DNA of 8,735 nucleotides from positions 1 to 8,735 of the forward strand of contig CALMLK010000338.1 of assembly GCA_937868035.1 (NCBI GenBank). Direction: 5' to 3'. The first letter of the stretch is position 1. Each line of letters opens with the position of its first letter. Under the pieces are notes generated by a model, which worked only from the letters and a program-made list of their open reading frames with translations, ran no database searches and was not told the DNA's origin. Of this stretch, positions 1-5,987 are shown in pieces. The stretch comes from an uncultured Alphaproteobacteria bacterium (GTDB lineage Bacteria > Pseudomonadota > Alphaproteobacteria > Rhizobiales > Aestuariivirgaceae). The position numbers and the translations under genes are program-made.

Positions 1-305
1 TTCGTGTAAAGCCGCCATTCGAAAATGCCGAAGAAGGCGAAGACAGCGATGGCGTTGACGATGAAGAGCTTGAGGATCCAGCCCCAGGTCAGCGTCTTCA
101 TCACGTCTGCCTCGGGCAGGACCCAGTTCCACCATGCCAGCGCCGACAGCACCCAGAGGATGTCGTAGGGGAATACATATTGCGGCAGCCAGCGCAGGAT
201 CTTGCCGATCTTCGGCGGCATGTCCCAGATCGGGGCCACCTCGGCGGGGTCCTTCGGCGACCAGTTGCCACGCTTGTCCCGGGTTCCGAATTGCAGATCA
301 TCCAT
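1..305 (-). CDS. Sterol desaturase / fatty acid hydroxylase family protein, N-terminal part (partial)
   Basis: The first 101 codons are visible; the gene runs off the left edge. The product begins MDDLQFGTRDKRGNW and continues with a soluble stretch, then two hydrophobic segments (about residues 43-62 and 76-93) ending in FEWRLYT. The FGTRDKRGNW-type opening followed by a proline-rich linker and aromatic membrane spans is what I remember from bacterial sterol desaturase family proteins, membrane di-iron enzymes that hydroxylate or desaturate lipids. The histidine clusters that would prove this lie outside the window, so the assignment rests on the N-terminus only. The start at 305 is chosen because AAGGAG (315-320, minus strand) lies nine bases upstream. 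It lies downstream of the LacI-type gene on the same strand, but 139 bases away with its own promoter candidate, so it is probably transcribed separately. Confidence 0.6.
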   Translation of the reverse strand, partial: MDDLQFGTRDKRGNWSPKDPAEVAPIWDMPPKIGKILRWLPQYVFPYDILWVLSALAWWNWVLPEADVMKTLTWGWILKLFIVNAIAVFAFFGIFEWRLYT

Positions 306-314
306 GGCTGGGTT

Positions 315-320
315 CTCCTT
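315..320 (-). promoter_or_regulatory. Ribosome binding site of the sterol desaturase family gene
   Basis: The minus strand reads AAGGAG nine bases before the ATG at 305. This is a good Shine-Dalgarno match and it fixes the start against the in-frame alternatives. Confidence 0.7.
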
Positions 321-392
321 GTGGGGGGTGACGTCACGCTGGCGCGAAGGGCGCAAATACAGGGAGATGCGACATTGCTGCAAGAAAAATGT

Positions 393-420
393 TTTATAAT
401 GACGCAACGAAATTCAACAA
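393..420 (-). promoter_or_regulatory. Possible sigma-70 type promoter for the sterol desaturase gene
   Basis: On the minus strand TTGTTG (415-420) is followed after 16 bases by TATAAA (393-398). The surroundings are AT-rich in an otherwise GC-rich genome, and the element points at the gene starting at 305, leaving a leader of roughly 80 bases. TGCGTC-type repeats lie in its spacer and just upstream. The match is inferred by eye. Confidence 0.4.
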
Positions 421-439
421 TGCGTCTTTTTGCGTCTTT
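401..439. repeat. Phased TGCGTC repeats upstream of the sterol desaturase gene
   Basis: TGCGTCTTT occurs at 421-429 and again at 431-439, exactly 10 bases apart (one helical turn). An inverted copy of the core, GACGCA, lies at 401-406, centred 20 bases from the first direct copy. The set overlaps the spacer and upstream edge of the promoter candidate at 393-420, as expected for an operator or activator site. The stem GACGCA/TGCGTC with a 14-base loop is too weak to call a terminator for the LacI gene ending at 445. Confidence 0.4.
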
Positions 440-444
440 CCGGC

Positions 445-1431
445 CTATTGTGCAAATGCCGGCACGTTGAAGCGGCTGTAGATGCCGAAATCGACGAGGG
501 TGGTGTCGCGAGTCTCGGGAGGGGCCGTGGCAATGCCCAGTGCGGTCGTGAGCAGATGTGCCGGGTCGGAGGCGATCACGTAGTTCAGCATGTGCTCGCG
601 CAGCAGGGGCGCGGTGACGAAGTTGACGTCGTGGCTGACGACAGCCACATCGCCTGCCCGGCCTGCGGCTTCGAGTGCTGCGGCCAAGCCCTGATTGCCA
701 CCGCCGACATTGTAGATCGCCGCCAGTTGCGGATGCTCGGCCAGCAGGCGCGCGACGGCTCTGCGGGTGAGCTCGGCGCTGTCTTCACCGCGCGCTTCGG
801 GTGCAATGGTGAGAAGCGGGAACTGCGCGCGCAATCCCGTGCGAAAGCCGATCTCGCGATCTTCATGGCAGCGGAAGGCGGTGTCGCCCACCACCACACC
901 CACCGTTGCCTGCCGGCCTGCGAGCATGCCACCGATCAGGTAGGCGGCTGTTTGCCCGGCGGCGCGATTGTCGATGCCCACGAAGTGATCGCGGGCATCC
1001 GGCGCAACGTCGGAGACGAGGGTGATGATGCGCTTGCCGGTGCTGCGTGCCTGACGCAGCGCCTCCACGATGCCATCGCTGTTCTTCACCGTGAGGATGA
1101 GAGGCCGCGACGGGTCCTCCGCCAAACGGCGGATGGAGCGGATGATGTCGGCTTCCGTGGCGTCGTAGACATCGTGGATATCGCCTTTCACGCCGCGCGC
1201 CTCCCACACCGCCGCCATCTGCCGGGTCATGCCGCGGCCCACACGGAGCAGCATGTCTGCCGATGGGGCGAAGCGGTCCGTGCCCGCGGGACTTTGCAGC
1301 CGCTGGATCGTCTCGTGGACTACGTGCTTGGTGCGGGCGTGCACGCGGCCACGGCCATTGAGCACGCGGTCCACCGTGGCCCGGGACAGGCCGGTTTCCT
1401 GCATGATATCGGCGACGGTGACACGTTTCAT
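445..1431 (-). CDS. LacI-family transcriptional regulator
   Basis: A 328-residue DNA-binding regulator with the LacI/PurR two-part layout. Residues 4-46 form the helix-turn-helix, with the recognition segment SRATVDRVLNGRG near residue 16 in place of the commoner TVSRVLN. The remainder is a periplasmic-binding-protein-like effector domain, with motifs such as FVGIDNRAAGQTAAYLI and IYNVGGGNQGLAAAL, which normally binds a sugar. The segment after the HTH (LQSPAGTDRFAPSADM) does not resemble the canonical YxPNxxAR hinge helix. I chose the start at 1431 because GAGGG lies five bases upstream; an in-frame ATG at 1443 overlaps the upstream stop but has no visible ribosome site. It is divergent from the sugar ABC transporter operon at 2162-5765, so it probably controls that operon, with a sugar or derivative as effector. 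This is inferred from position. Confidence 0.88.
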   Translation of the reverse strand: MKRVTVADIMQETGLSRATVDRVLNGRGRVHARTKHVVHETIQRLQSPAGTDRFAPSADMLLRVGRGMTRQMAAVWEARGVKGDIHDVYDATEADIIRSIRRLAEDPSRPLILTVKNSDGIVEALRQARSTGKRIITLVSDVAPDARDHFVGIDNRAAGQTAAYLIGGMLAGRQATVGVVVGDTAFRCHEDREIGFRTGLRAQFPLLTIAPEARGEDSAELTRRAVARLLAEHPQLAAIYNVGGGNQGLAAALEAAGRAGDVAVVSHDVNFVTAPLLREHMLNYVIASDPAHLLTTALGIATAPPETRDTTLVDFGIYSRFNVPAFAQ

Positions 1432-1439
1432 GGCTGCCC

Positions 1440-1685
1440 TCATTCGATTCCGGCTGACGCGCGGAACTGTTTCAATTGTGTTGCGTCCATATGCACTTCA
1501 TGGGCTGGCTGGGGATAGCCGCCGCTGCCGACATCCGCCACAAAGCCCTGGAAGGCGCGGATGCGTTCCTTTTGCATGGCCTCCTCCAGCGCGGCGAGTT
1601 CGGCATATTTGCGGGAATGGCGCGGGTAGTGCCGGCCCTTCGAGATGAGGAGATCGTGGACGGTTGTCTTTCTGGACAAGGTCAT
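1440..1685 (-). CDS. 81-residue PanB-like remnant (N- and C-terminal ends of ketopantoate hydroxymethyltransferase joined), or small hypothetical protein
   Basis: The product is far too short for a PanB enzyme (about 260 residues) but both ends resemble one. Residues 6-17 (KTTVHDLLISKG) look like the PanB N-terminus, which in E. coli starts KPTTIASLQKYK. Residues 19-27 (HYPRHSRKY) match the late HIPKFAKNF segment. Residues 44-61 (AFQGFVADVGSGGYPQPA) followed by HEVH match the PanB C-terminus AVRQYMAEVESGVYPGEE and HSFH. The catalytic barrel between them is missing without loss of frame. I infer an internal deletion of about 200 codons; a genuine small family is the alternative. The stop lies eight bases before the LacI start, so the two are probably co-transcribed. 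The ribosome site is poor (GGGTGG about seven bases before the ATG). If the assignment is right, it cannot be an active enzyme. Confidence 0.5.
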   Translation of the reverse strand: MTLSRKTTVHDLLISKGRHYPRHSRKYAELAALEEAMQKERIRAFQGFVADVGSGGYPQPAHEVHMDATQLKQFRASAGIE

Positions 1686-1719
1686 GTGTTGCCACCCATT
1701 CGATGAGGCTGTAACTCAT

Positions 1720-1740
1720 TTTGCATCATTGTGATGCAAA
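1720..1740. promoter_or_regulatory. Perfect 21-bp palindrome, probable operator
   Basis: The arms TTTGCATCA and TGATGCAAA are exact reverse complements separated by TTG. The site lies 35-55 bases upstream of the start at 1685, a place where a bound repressor would block the minus-strand transcript. An additional half-site TTTTGCAT sits at 1762-1769. The likely ligand is the LacI-type protein encoded at 445-1431, though the centre lacks the CG step usual for LacI-family operators. Confidence 0.55.
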
Positions 1741-1795
1741 TATTTCGTGAGCCAGTGTCTTTTTTGCATAGGAAGTCGTCAAAACAAAACAAATA

Positions 1796-1817
1796 TTCCA
1801 AAACTGTCAGTTTGGAA
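1796..1817. repeat. 22-base near-palindrome in the divergent control region
   Basis: TTCCAAA (1796-1802) and TTTGGAA (1811-1817) are reverse complements. The inner CTG/CAG also pair if one A (1803) is left out. The central gap is too small for a good RNA hairpin and no gene ends here, so a protein binding site is more likely than a terminator. Confidence 0.35.
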
Positions 1818-1896
1818 AAATCTGTTCTTGAAATTTTTTGATATTTTTGGGATGGGATTGGCCGCTGGCACGTGAGGGTGGGGGTCTTGATCCAAT

Positions 1897-1926
1897 CCGC
1901 CGCTGTCTGCGCCTGCAGCGGGTCGG
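1897..1926. other. GC-rich potential hairpin, upstream of the transporter operon
   Basis: CCGCTG (1900-1905) pairs with CAGCGG (1916-1921) across a 10-base loop, extended by CCG/CGG with a two-base bulge. If transcription starts upstream of it, this would be a structured leader; if the promoter at 2077-2104 is the real one, it is not transcribed with the operon. In GC-rich DNA such a stem can occur by chance. Confidence 0.2.
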
Positions 1927-2076
1927 CGGTGCGGGCGACGCTGAAGGGGATTGGTGCCTGCCGACACGGCGCCGGACTGTCCTGCTCTTTCCAATGAAAT
2001 GCTTTCCCAAAAACATGGCAGCAAGCCAGAGGGGAAACACGGCCCGGCACGGAGAGCGCAGGAACCGCATTGACTC

Positions 2077-2104
2077 TTGGCGTCGGTGCAAATGCTGCTA
2101 GGCT
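2077..2104 (+). promoter_or_regulatory. Candidate promoter of the sugar ABC transporter operon
   Basis: TTGGCG (2077-2082) is followed after 16 bases by TAGGCT (2099-2104), which would start transcription near 2111 and leave a leader of about 50 bases. An alternative -35, TTGACT at 2070-2075, fits less well with any -10. The spacer contains TGCAAAT (2087-2093), also found in the right arm region of the palindrome at 1720-1740, which may be a second regulator contact. This is a by-eye prediction. Confidence 0.35.
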
Positions 2105-2161
2105 GAATAAAAAATGAGACGCGGCACGCTGTGGCTGCGCACATGGGAGAGGACAGGCATC

Positions 2162-3733
2162 ATGAATGCCAAGAACAAAGCGCACGGCACGCCGGCAGCC
2201 CAGCGGCCGCGTGACGACGTTGCCGCACCCGCGATGAAAATCGTGATGCGCAATATCGAAAAGCGCTTTCCCGGTGTCCATGCCCTGCGCGGCGTGCAGT
2301 TCGATCTCCGTGCCGGCGAGGTCCATGCACTCATGGGCGAAAACGGCGCTGGCAAGTCCACGCTGATGAAAATCCTCACAGGCGTGTATCAGCCCGACGA
2401 TGGCGAAATCCTTGTGGATGGCAAACCCGTCACCATCCCCGGCCCCAAGGCGGCGCAGGATCTCGGCATCAGCATCATTCACCAGGAACTCTTCCTGATG
2501 AGCCACCTGACGGCGGCGCAGAATATTTTCATTGGCCGCGAGCCGCGCCGGGGCTTCGGCCTGTTCGTCGACGAAGCGACCATGAACGCCAATGCGGCGG
2601 CGCTGTTCAAGCGCATGAAGATCAATATCAATCCGCGAGAGGAAGTGGGGCACCTCACCGTTGCGCGCCAGCAGCTGGTGGAGATTGCCAAGGCGCTGTC
2701 GTTCAATTCCCGCGTGCTCGTGATGGACGAACCGACCTCCGCGTTGAATGAAACGGAAGTCGAGCATCTCTTCGCCATCATCAAGGAACTGAAATCGCAG
2801 GGCGTGGGCATTGTCTATATCACTCACAAGATGGATGAAGTGAAGCGCATCGCCGACCGCATCACCGTGATGCGCGACGGCCAATACATCGACACGCTGC
2901 CTGCCGCAGATACGTCCATGGCCAAGATCATTTCCATGATGGTGGGACGCGAACTCGCCGATGCCAGCCGTGCCGAAGGGCAGGGCACCGATACCGAGAT
3001 GCTGCGGGTCGTGGGTCTCAACCGCGGCAAGGCCGTGAGGGACATCAATTTCACCGTGCGCAAGGGCGAAATCCTCGGCTTTGCCGGTCTCATGGGCGCA
3101 GGCCGCACCGAGGTCGCACGCGCCATCTTTGGTGCCGACCCCATCGACAGCGGCGAAATCTACGTGCACGGCAAGCGCGCGGCCATCAAGAGCCCCAAGG
3201 ACGCGGTGAAGCTCGGCCTCGCCTACCTGAGCGAAGACCGCAAGCATTTCGGCCTGGTGACGCCCATGTCGGTGCGCGACAACGTCACGATGGCATCGTG
3301 GCCCCGCTTCACCCGTGGCAAAGTGTGGATGCAGGACAGGGTGTTGCGCCGCACCTCCAAGCAGTTCGTGGACCTGCTGAAGGTGAAGACACCCTCGGTG
3401 GACCAGGAGACACGTCTCCTTTCCGGTGGCAACCAGCAGAAGGTCGTCATCGCCAAGTGGCTGCTGCGGGACTGCGACATTCTCTTCTTCGATGAACCGA
3501 CGCGCGGCATTGATGTCGGCGCCAAGGCGGAAATCTACAAGCTGCTGCAGGGCCTCGCGGAGCAGGGCAAATCCATTGTGGTGATCTCATCCGAAATGCC
3601 GGAAATCCTGCGCCTGTCGCACCGCGTCATCGTCATGTGCGAAGGGCGCATCACCGGCGAACTGGACGGCAAGACCGCCACGCAAGAATCGATCATGACC
3701 CTCGCCGCGCAAGGCTGGGGCAAGGCCGCCTGA
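2162..3733 (+). CDS. Sugar ABC transporter ATP-binding protein (RbsA/XylG type, two ATPase domains)
   Basis: This 523-residue protein is the energy-coupling subunit of a CUT2-class sugar importer. Domain 1 (about residues 26-265) has Walker [10 protein letters not shown] (59-67), Q-loop Q108, the degenerate signature HLTVARQQ (164-171), Walker B VLVMDE (185-190) and switch H222. Domain 2 (about 280-515) has the degenerate Walker [10 protein letters not shown] (309-317, Arg replacing the Lys), signature LSGGNQQK (420-427) and Walker B ILFFDE (440-445). An SSE motif replaces the switch His. This asymmetry is typical of the family, so domain 1 is expected to bind ATP in the usual way. The start at 2162 is preferred over the in-frame ATG at 2114, because GGGAGAGGA precedes it and the extra 16 residues match nothing. 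The N-terminus is about 20 residues longer than usual. It is first in the operon; the permease follows after 19 bases. Confidence 0.95.
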   Translation: MNAKNKAHGTPAAQRPRDDVAAPAMKIVMRNIEKRFPGVHALRGVQFDLRAGEVHALMGENGAGKSTLMKILTGVYQPDDGEILVDGKPVTIPGPKAAQDLGISIIHQELFLMSHLTAAQNIFIGREPRRGFGLFVDEATMNANAAALFKRMKININPREEVGHLTVARQQLVEIAKALSFNSRVLVMDEPTSALNETEVEHLFAIIKELKSQGVGIVYITHKMDEVKRIADRITVMRDGQYIDTLPAADTSMAKIISMMVGRELADASRAEGQGTDTEMLRVVGLNRGKAVRDINFTVRKGEILGFAGLMGAGRTEVARAIFGADPIDSGEIYVHGKRAAIKSPKDAVKLGLAYLSEDRKHFGLVTPMSVRDNVTMASWPRFTRGKVWMQDRVLRRTSKQFVDLLKVKTPSVDQETRLLSGGNQQKVVIAKWLLRDCDILFFDEPTRGIDVGAKAEIYKLLQGLAEQGKSIVVISSEMPEILRLSHRVIVMCEGRITGELDGKTATQESIMTLAAQGWGKAA

Positions 3734-3752
3734 TACAGAGAAAGACCGGATA

Positions 3753-4757
3753 ATGACCGACACCGTCCTGAATGCTGCCGAAACGGAAAAGACCGGCTTC
3801 TTCACCATCGCCACCATGCAGAAGGCGGTGGCGTTCGTCGTGCTGGTGGCGTTGCTGCTGTTCTTCAGCATCTTTGCCCCGAATTTCGCGGCCTGGAACA
3901 ACATGGTCAACATCATGCAGGCCACCGCCGTGAACGGCGTGCTGGGCGTTGCGGTGACGCTGGTCATCATTTCGGGCGGCATCGACCTCGCCGTCGGCAC
4001 CATGATGACGCTGACGGCGGTGATGGCGGGCCTTGTGCTCACCAATGCGGGCATGCCGCTGCCGCTGGGCATTGCCGGCGCGCTGGCATCCGGTGCCGTC
4101 ATGGGCGGATTTTCCGGCAGCATCATCGCCAAGCTGAAGATTCCGCCCTTCATCGCGACGCTGGGCATGATGCAGATCGCCCGTGGCCTTGCGCTCGTTT
4201 TCTCGGGCGCGAAGCCCATCTATTTCAACGACACGCCGAGCTATCAGTACATTTCTCCCGAAAGCTCCGTCACCTTGCTCATCCCGGGCCTGGAAATTCC
4301 CAATGGCGTGTTTGTGATGTTCGGCGTGGCCATCGTGGCGTCGATCGTGCTCACCCGCTCGCTGCTGGGCCGTTACATCTTTGCGCTTGGCAGCAATGAG
4401 GAAGCGGCACGCCTGTCGGGCGTCAACGTGGATTTCTGGAAGATCATCACATATGGCATGAGCGGCATGATCTGTGGTGTGGCGGGACTGCTCGTGTCCT
4501 CGCGCCTCAATTCCGCCCAGCCCGCCCTTGGCCTCGGCTATGAACTCGACGCCATCGCCGCAGCCGTCATCGGCGGCACGTCGCTTGCAGGCGGGCGCGG
4601 CACCATTCTGGGCACCATCATCGGCGCCTTCATCATGAGCGTTCTCACCAACGGCCTGCGCGTCATGGGTGTGCAGGAGGAGTGGAAGATCGTGGTGACG
4701 GGCATCATCATCATCATTGCAGTGTATGTGGACATCGCACTGCGGAAAAAGATGTAG
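3753..4757 (+). CDS. Sugar ABC transporter permease (RbsC/XylH type)
   Basis: This 334-residue inner membrane protein forms the translocation channel, probably as a homodimer since only one permease gene is present. The hydrophobic pattern is that of BPD_transp_2 family permeases, with about eight to ten spans beginning near residue 23. Family landmarks include TLVIISGGIDLAVG (69-82), the cytoplasmic coupling segment GRYIFALGSNEEAARLSGVN (206-225) and GGTSLAGGRGTILGTIIGA (274-292). The short N-terminal cytoplasmic part is polar and ends in KTGFF. The ribosome site is weak (AGAGAAAG before the ATG at 3753), so translation may be coupled to the ATPase gene 19 bases upstream. The binding-protein gene follows after 75 bases containing a hairpin. 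Length is normal for the family. Confidence 0.95.
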   Translation: MTDTVLNAAETEKTGFFTIATMQKAVAFVVLVALLLFFSIFAPNFAAWNNMVNIMQATAVNGVLGVAVTLVIISGGIDLAVGTMMTLTAVMAGLVLTNAGMPLPLGIAGALASGAVMGGFSGSIIAKLKIPPFIATLGMMQIARGLALVFSGAKPIYFNDTPSYQYISPESSVTLLIPGLEIPNGVFVMFGVAIVASIVLTRSLLGRYIFALGSNEEAARLSGVNVDFWKIITYGMSGMICGVAGLLVSSRLNSAQPALGLGYELDAIAAAVIGGTSLAGGRGTILGTIIGAFIMSVLTNGLRVMGVQEEWKIVVTGIIIIIAVYVDIALRKKM

Positions 4758-4789
4758 GACAGGGAGGACACATACTGTTCAACATGGTC

Positions 4790-4807
4790 GCCGCAGCCTG
4801 ATGCGGC
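4790..4807 (+). other. Intercistronic hairpin between permease and binding-protein genes
   Basis: GCCGCA (4790-4795) and TGCGGC (4802-4807) form a six-base perfect stem with a six-base loop and no following T tract. Structures at this position in other importer operons protect the binding-protein message or limit upstream decay, giving more binding protein than permease. That role is inferred here. Confidence 0.45.
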
Positions 4808-4832
4808 ATGTGAAAAACCAACGGAGTGAAAC

Positions 4833-5765
4833 ATGAAGAAGAAACTGTTCGCAGTGGCCCTGTTCGGCGCTGCCACGATGCTCTCGGCACCGAGCTTTGC
4901 CGAAGACGTCTATTTCCCGATCATTGCCAAGGGCTTCAGCCACCAGTTCTGGCAGGCCGTGAAGGCCGGCGCTGAATCGGCTGCCAAGGCCAACAACGTG
5001 ACGATCACCTTCGAAGGACCGAACACGGAAGCCGAAATCGACAAGCAGACGGACATCCTGAACGCCGCCATTGCCAAGAAGCCCCAGGGCCTCGGCTTTG
5101 CCGCTCTCGACTCCAAGGCCCAGGTTCCGGCCCTCCAGAAGGCCGCTGATGCCGGCATTCCGATCGTTGCCTTCGACTCGGGCGTGGACAGCGACCTGCC
5201 GCTCACGACCTGCACGACCGACAACGTGAACGCCGCTGGCGCCGCCGCCGACAAGATGGCTGAAGCCATCGGTGGCGAAGGCGACATCGCAGCCGAAATC
5301 CACGACCAGACCTCTGCCACGGGCATTGGCCGCCGTGACGGCTTCGTGAACCGCATCAAGGAAAAGTATCCGAAGATCAACATCGTCGACATCAAGTATG
5401 CCAACGACGCGCTGAAGGCCGCCGATGACATCAAGGCGACGCTGCAGGCCTATCCGAACCTGAAGGGCATCTTCGCCTCGAACGAAGGCGCTGCCATCGG
5501 CCTCGCCGTTGCCAAGAAGGAAACGGGCTCGAAGATCGTCGCCATCGGCTACGACTCCGGCAAGACGCAGAAGGATGCCATCAACGACGGCACGCTGCTC
5601 GGCTCGATCACGCAGAACCCCGTCGGCATCGGCGAATGCGTGGTGAACTCGCTGGCCAAGGCCATCAAAGGCGAGAAGCTCGAGAAGATCATGGATACGG
5701 GCTTCTACTGGTACGACAAGTCCAACATGAACGACCCGAAGATCTCGGCCGTTCTTTACGATTGA
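4833..5765 (+). CDS. Periplasmic sugar-binding protein of the ABC transporter (RbsB type)
   Basis: This 310-residue exported solute receptor belongs to the peripla_BP_4 group. Residues 1-23 are a classical signal peptide (MKKK, hydrophobic core, cleavage after SFA). The mature domain starts with VYFPIIAKGFSHQFWQAVKAG, rich in aromatics at the expected ligand cleft (F35, H37, F39, W40). Positions corresponding to RbsB contacts include D115, R168, N217, D241 and Q261. D115 is followed by Ser, where ribose receptors have Arg, so ribose itself is doubtful. It closely resembles a rhizobial family with an FYWYDK segment near the end (291-296). Two cysteines (C127, C269) are present in the mature form. 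GGAGTG lies four bases before the ATG. Codon use is strongly biased to C-ending and AAG codons, which suggests high expression. A strong terminator follows. Confidence 0.93.
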   Translation: MKKKLFAVALFGAATMLSAPSFAEDVYFPIIAKGFSHQFWQAVKAGAESAAKANNVTITFEGPNTEAEIDKQTDILNAAIAKKPQGLGFAALDSKAQVPALQKAADAGIPIVAFDSGVDSDLPLTTCTTDNVNAAGAAADKMAEAIGGEGDIAAEIHDQTSATGIGRRDGFVNRIKEKYPKINIVDIKYANDALKAADDIKATLQAYPNLKGIFASNEGAAIGLAVAKKETGSKIVAIGYDSGKTQKDAINDGTLLGSITQNPVGIGECVVNSLAKAIKGEKLEKIMDTGFYWYDKSNMNDPKISAVLYD

Positions 5766-5772
5766 TCCTGAT

Positions 5773-5829
5773 GGAGCGCTTCTCTTCCGCTTGCTCCCGT
5801 GAGCGGAAGAGGGCGCTCCTCTTTTCTTC
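5773..5829 (+). terminator. Rho-independent terminator of the sugar transporter operon
   Basis: A long stem pairs GGAGCGC (5773-5779) with GCGCTCC (5813-5819) and CTTCCGCT (5784-5791) with AGCGGAAG (5802-5809). These are joined by three more pairs (one of them T-G) and a single bulged T, around a 10-base loop. A T-rich run (TCTTTTCTT) follows. It begins eight bases after the binding-protein stop. Confidence 0.9.
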
Positions 5830-5925
5830 CGGATGCCGGGTCGTTTTGATCTCCTGCATCCTGCGCCGGCGCTGACGCCCGCACCTTTCACACCATTATC
5901 AGCCTCACACCCTCCAGACTCGCAT

Positions 5926-5950
5926 GGAACCCTTGGCGCGTCCGGGCGTT
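5926..5950 (+). promoter_or_regulatory. EcfG-type general stress response promoter
   Basis: GGAAC (5926-5930) is followed after exactly 16 bases by CGTT (5947-5950). This matches the consensus I know for the alphaproteobacterial general stress sigma factor (EcfG/SigT/RpoE2, GGAAC-N16/17-CGTT). Transcription would start near 5957, about 30 bases before the first gene of the membrane cluster. The stretch between the terminator at 5829 and this element holds nothing else that I can see. Confidence 0.65.
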
Positions 5951-5956
5951 GCAGCA

Positions 5957-5970
5957 ACAGTCAAAACTGT
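5957..5970. repeat. Short inverted repeat near the predicted transcription start
   Basis: ACAGT (5957-5961) and ACTGT (5966-5970) are reverse complements four bases apart. They coincide with the predicted transcription start of the stress cluster, so they could be a small regulator site. Five-base arms are weak evidence. Confidence 0.2.
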
Positions 5971-5987
5971 AGCGGATGGGTGTGACA

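Larger units (their letters stand above)
1686..2161. other. Divergent control region between the LacI-side genes and the ABC transporter operon
   Basis: This 476-base gap has two compositional halves. From 1711 to 1850 it is AT-rich with A and T tracts and carries the two palindromes listed separately. From 1851 to 2100 it is GC-rich again, with short ORFs on both strands that have no recognisable product, no ribosome site and poor codon quality. I found no gene in it. The last 100 bases hold the best promoter candidate for the transporter operon. Confidence 0.7.

Noticed and set aside
450..459. The 10-mer GTGCAAATGC repeated exactly at 2086-2095
   Set aside because: The first copy encodes the C-terminus of the LacI-type protein. 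A 10-base match between two places in a window this size is expected by chance.
430..1518. 362-codon open frame on the plus strand opposite the LacI-type gene
   Set aside because: It mirrors the codon positions of a clear LacI-family regulator. The product is Cys/His/Arg-rich without any family pattern.
2061..2084. Second GGAAC followed by CGTC upstream of the ABC transporter operon, as a possible EcfG promoter
   Set aside because: The spacer is 15 bases and the -10 is CGTC, not CGTT. Two deviations together make it a poor match compared with 5926-5950.
1838..2101. Possible 87-residue ORF (plus) and several minus-strand ORFs in the divergent control region
   Set aside because: No ribosome site, unusual composition (Arg, Trp, Cys) and no recognisable product. 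Nothing distinguishes them from chance open frames.
1682..3247. Long open frame on the minus strand (521 codons) across the control region and antisense to the ATPase gene
   Set aside because: The ATPase on the plus strand has unmistakable ABC motifs. The antisense frame is open because of GC-rich codon bias, is rich in His/Ala/Arg, and has no recognisable domain.
4779..5957. 392-codon open frame on the minus strand opposite the binding-protein gene
   Set aside because: It is antisense to a gene with signal peptide, family motifs and strong codon bias, and it crosses the intrinsic terminator. It is a shadow frame.
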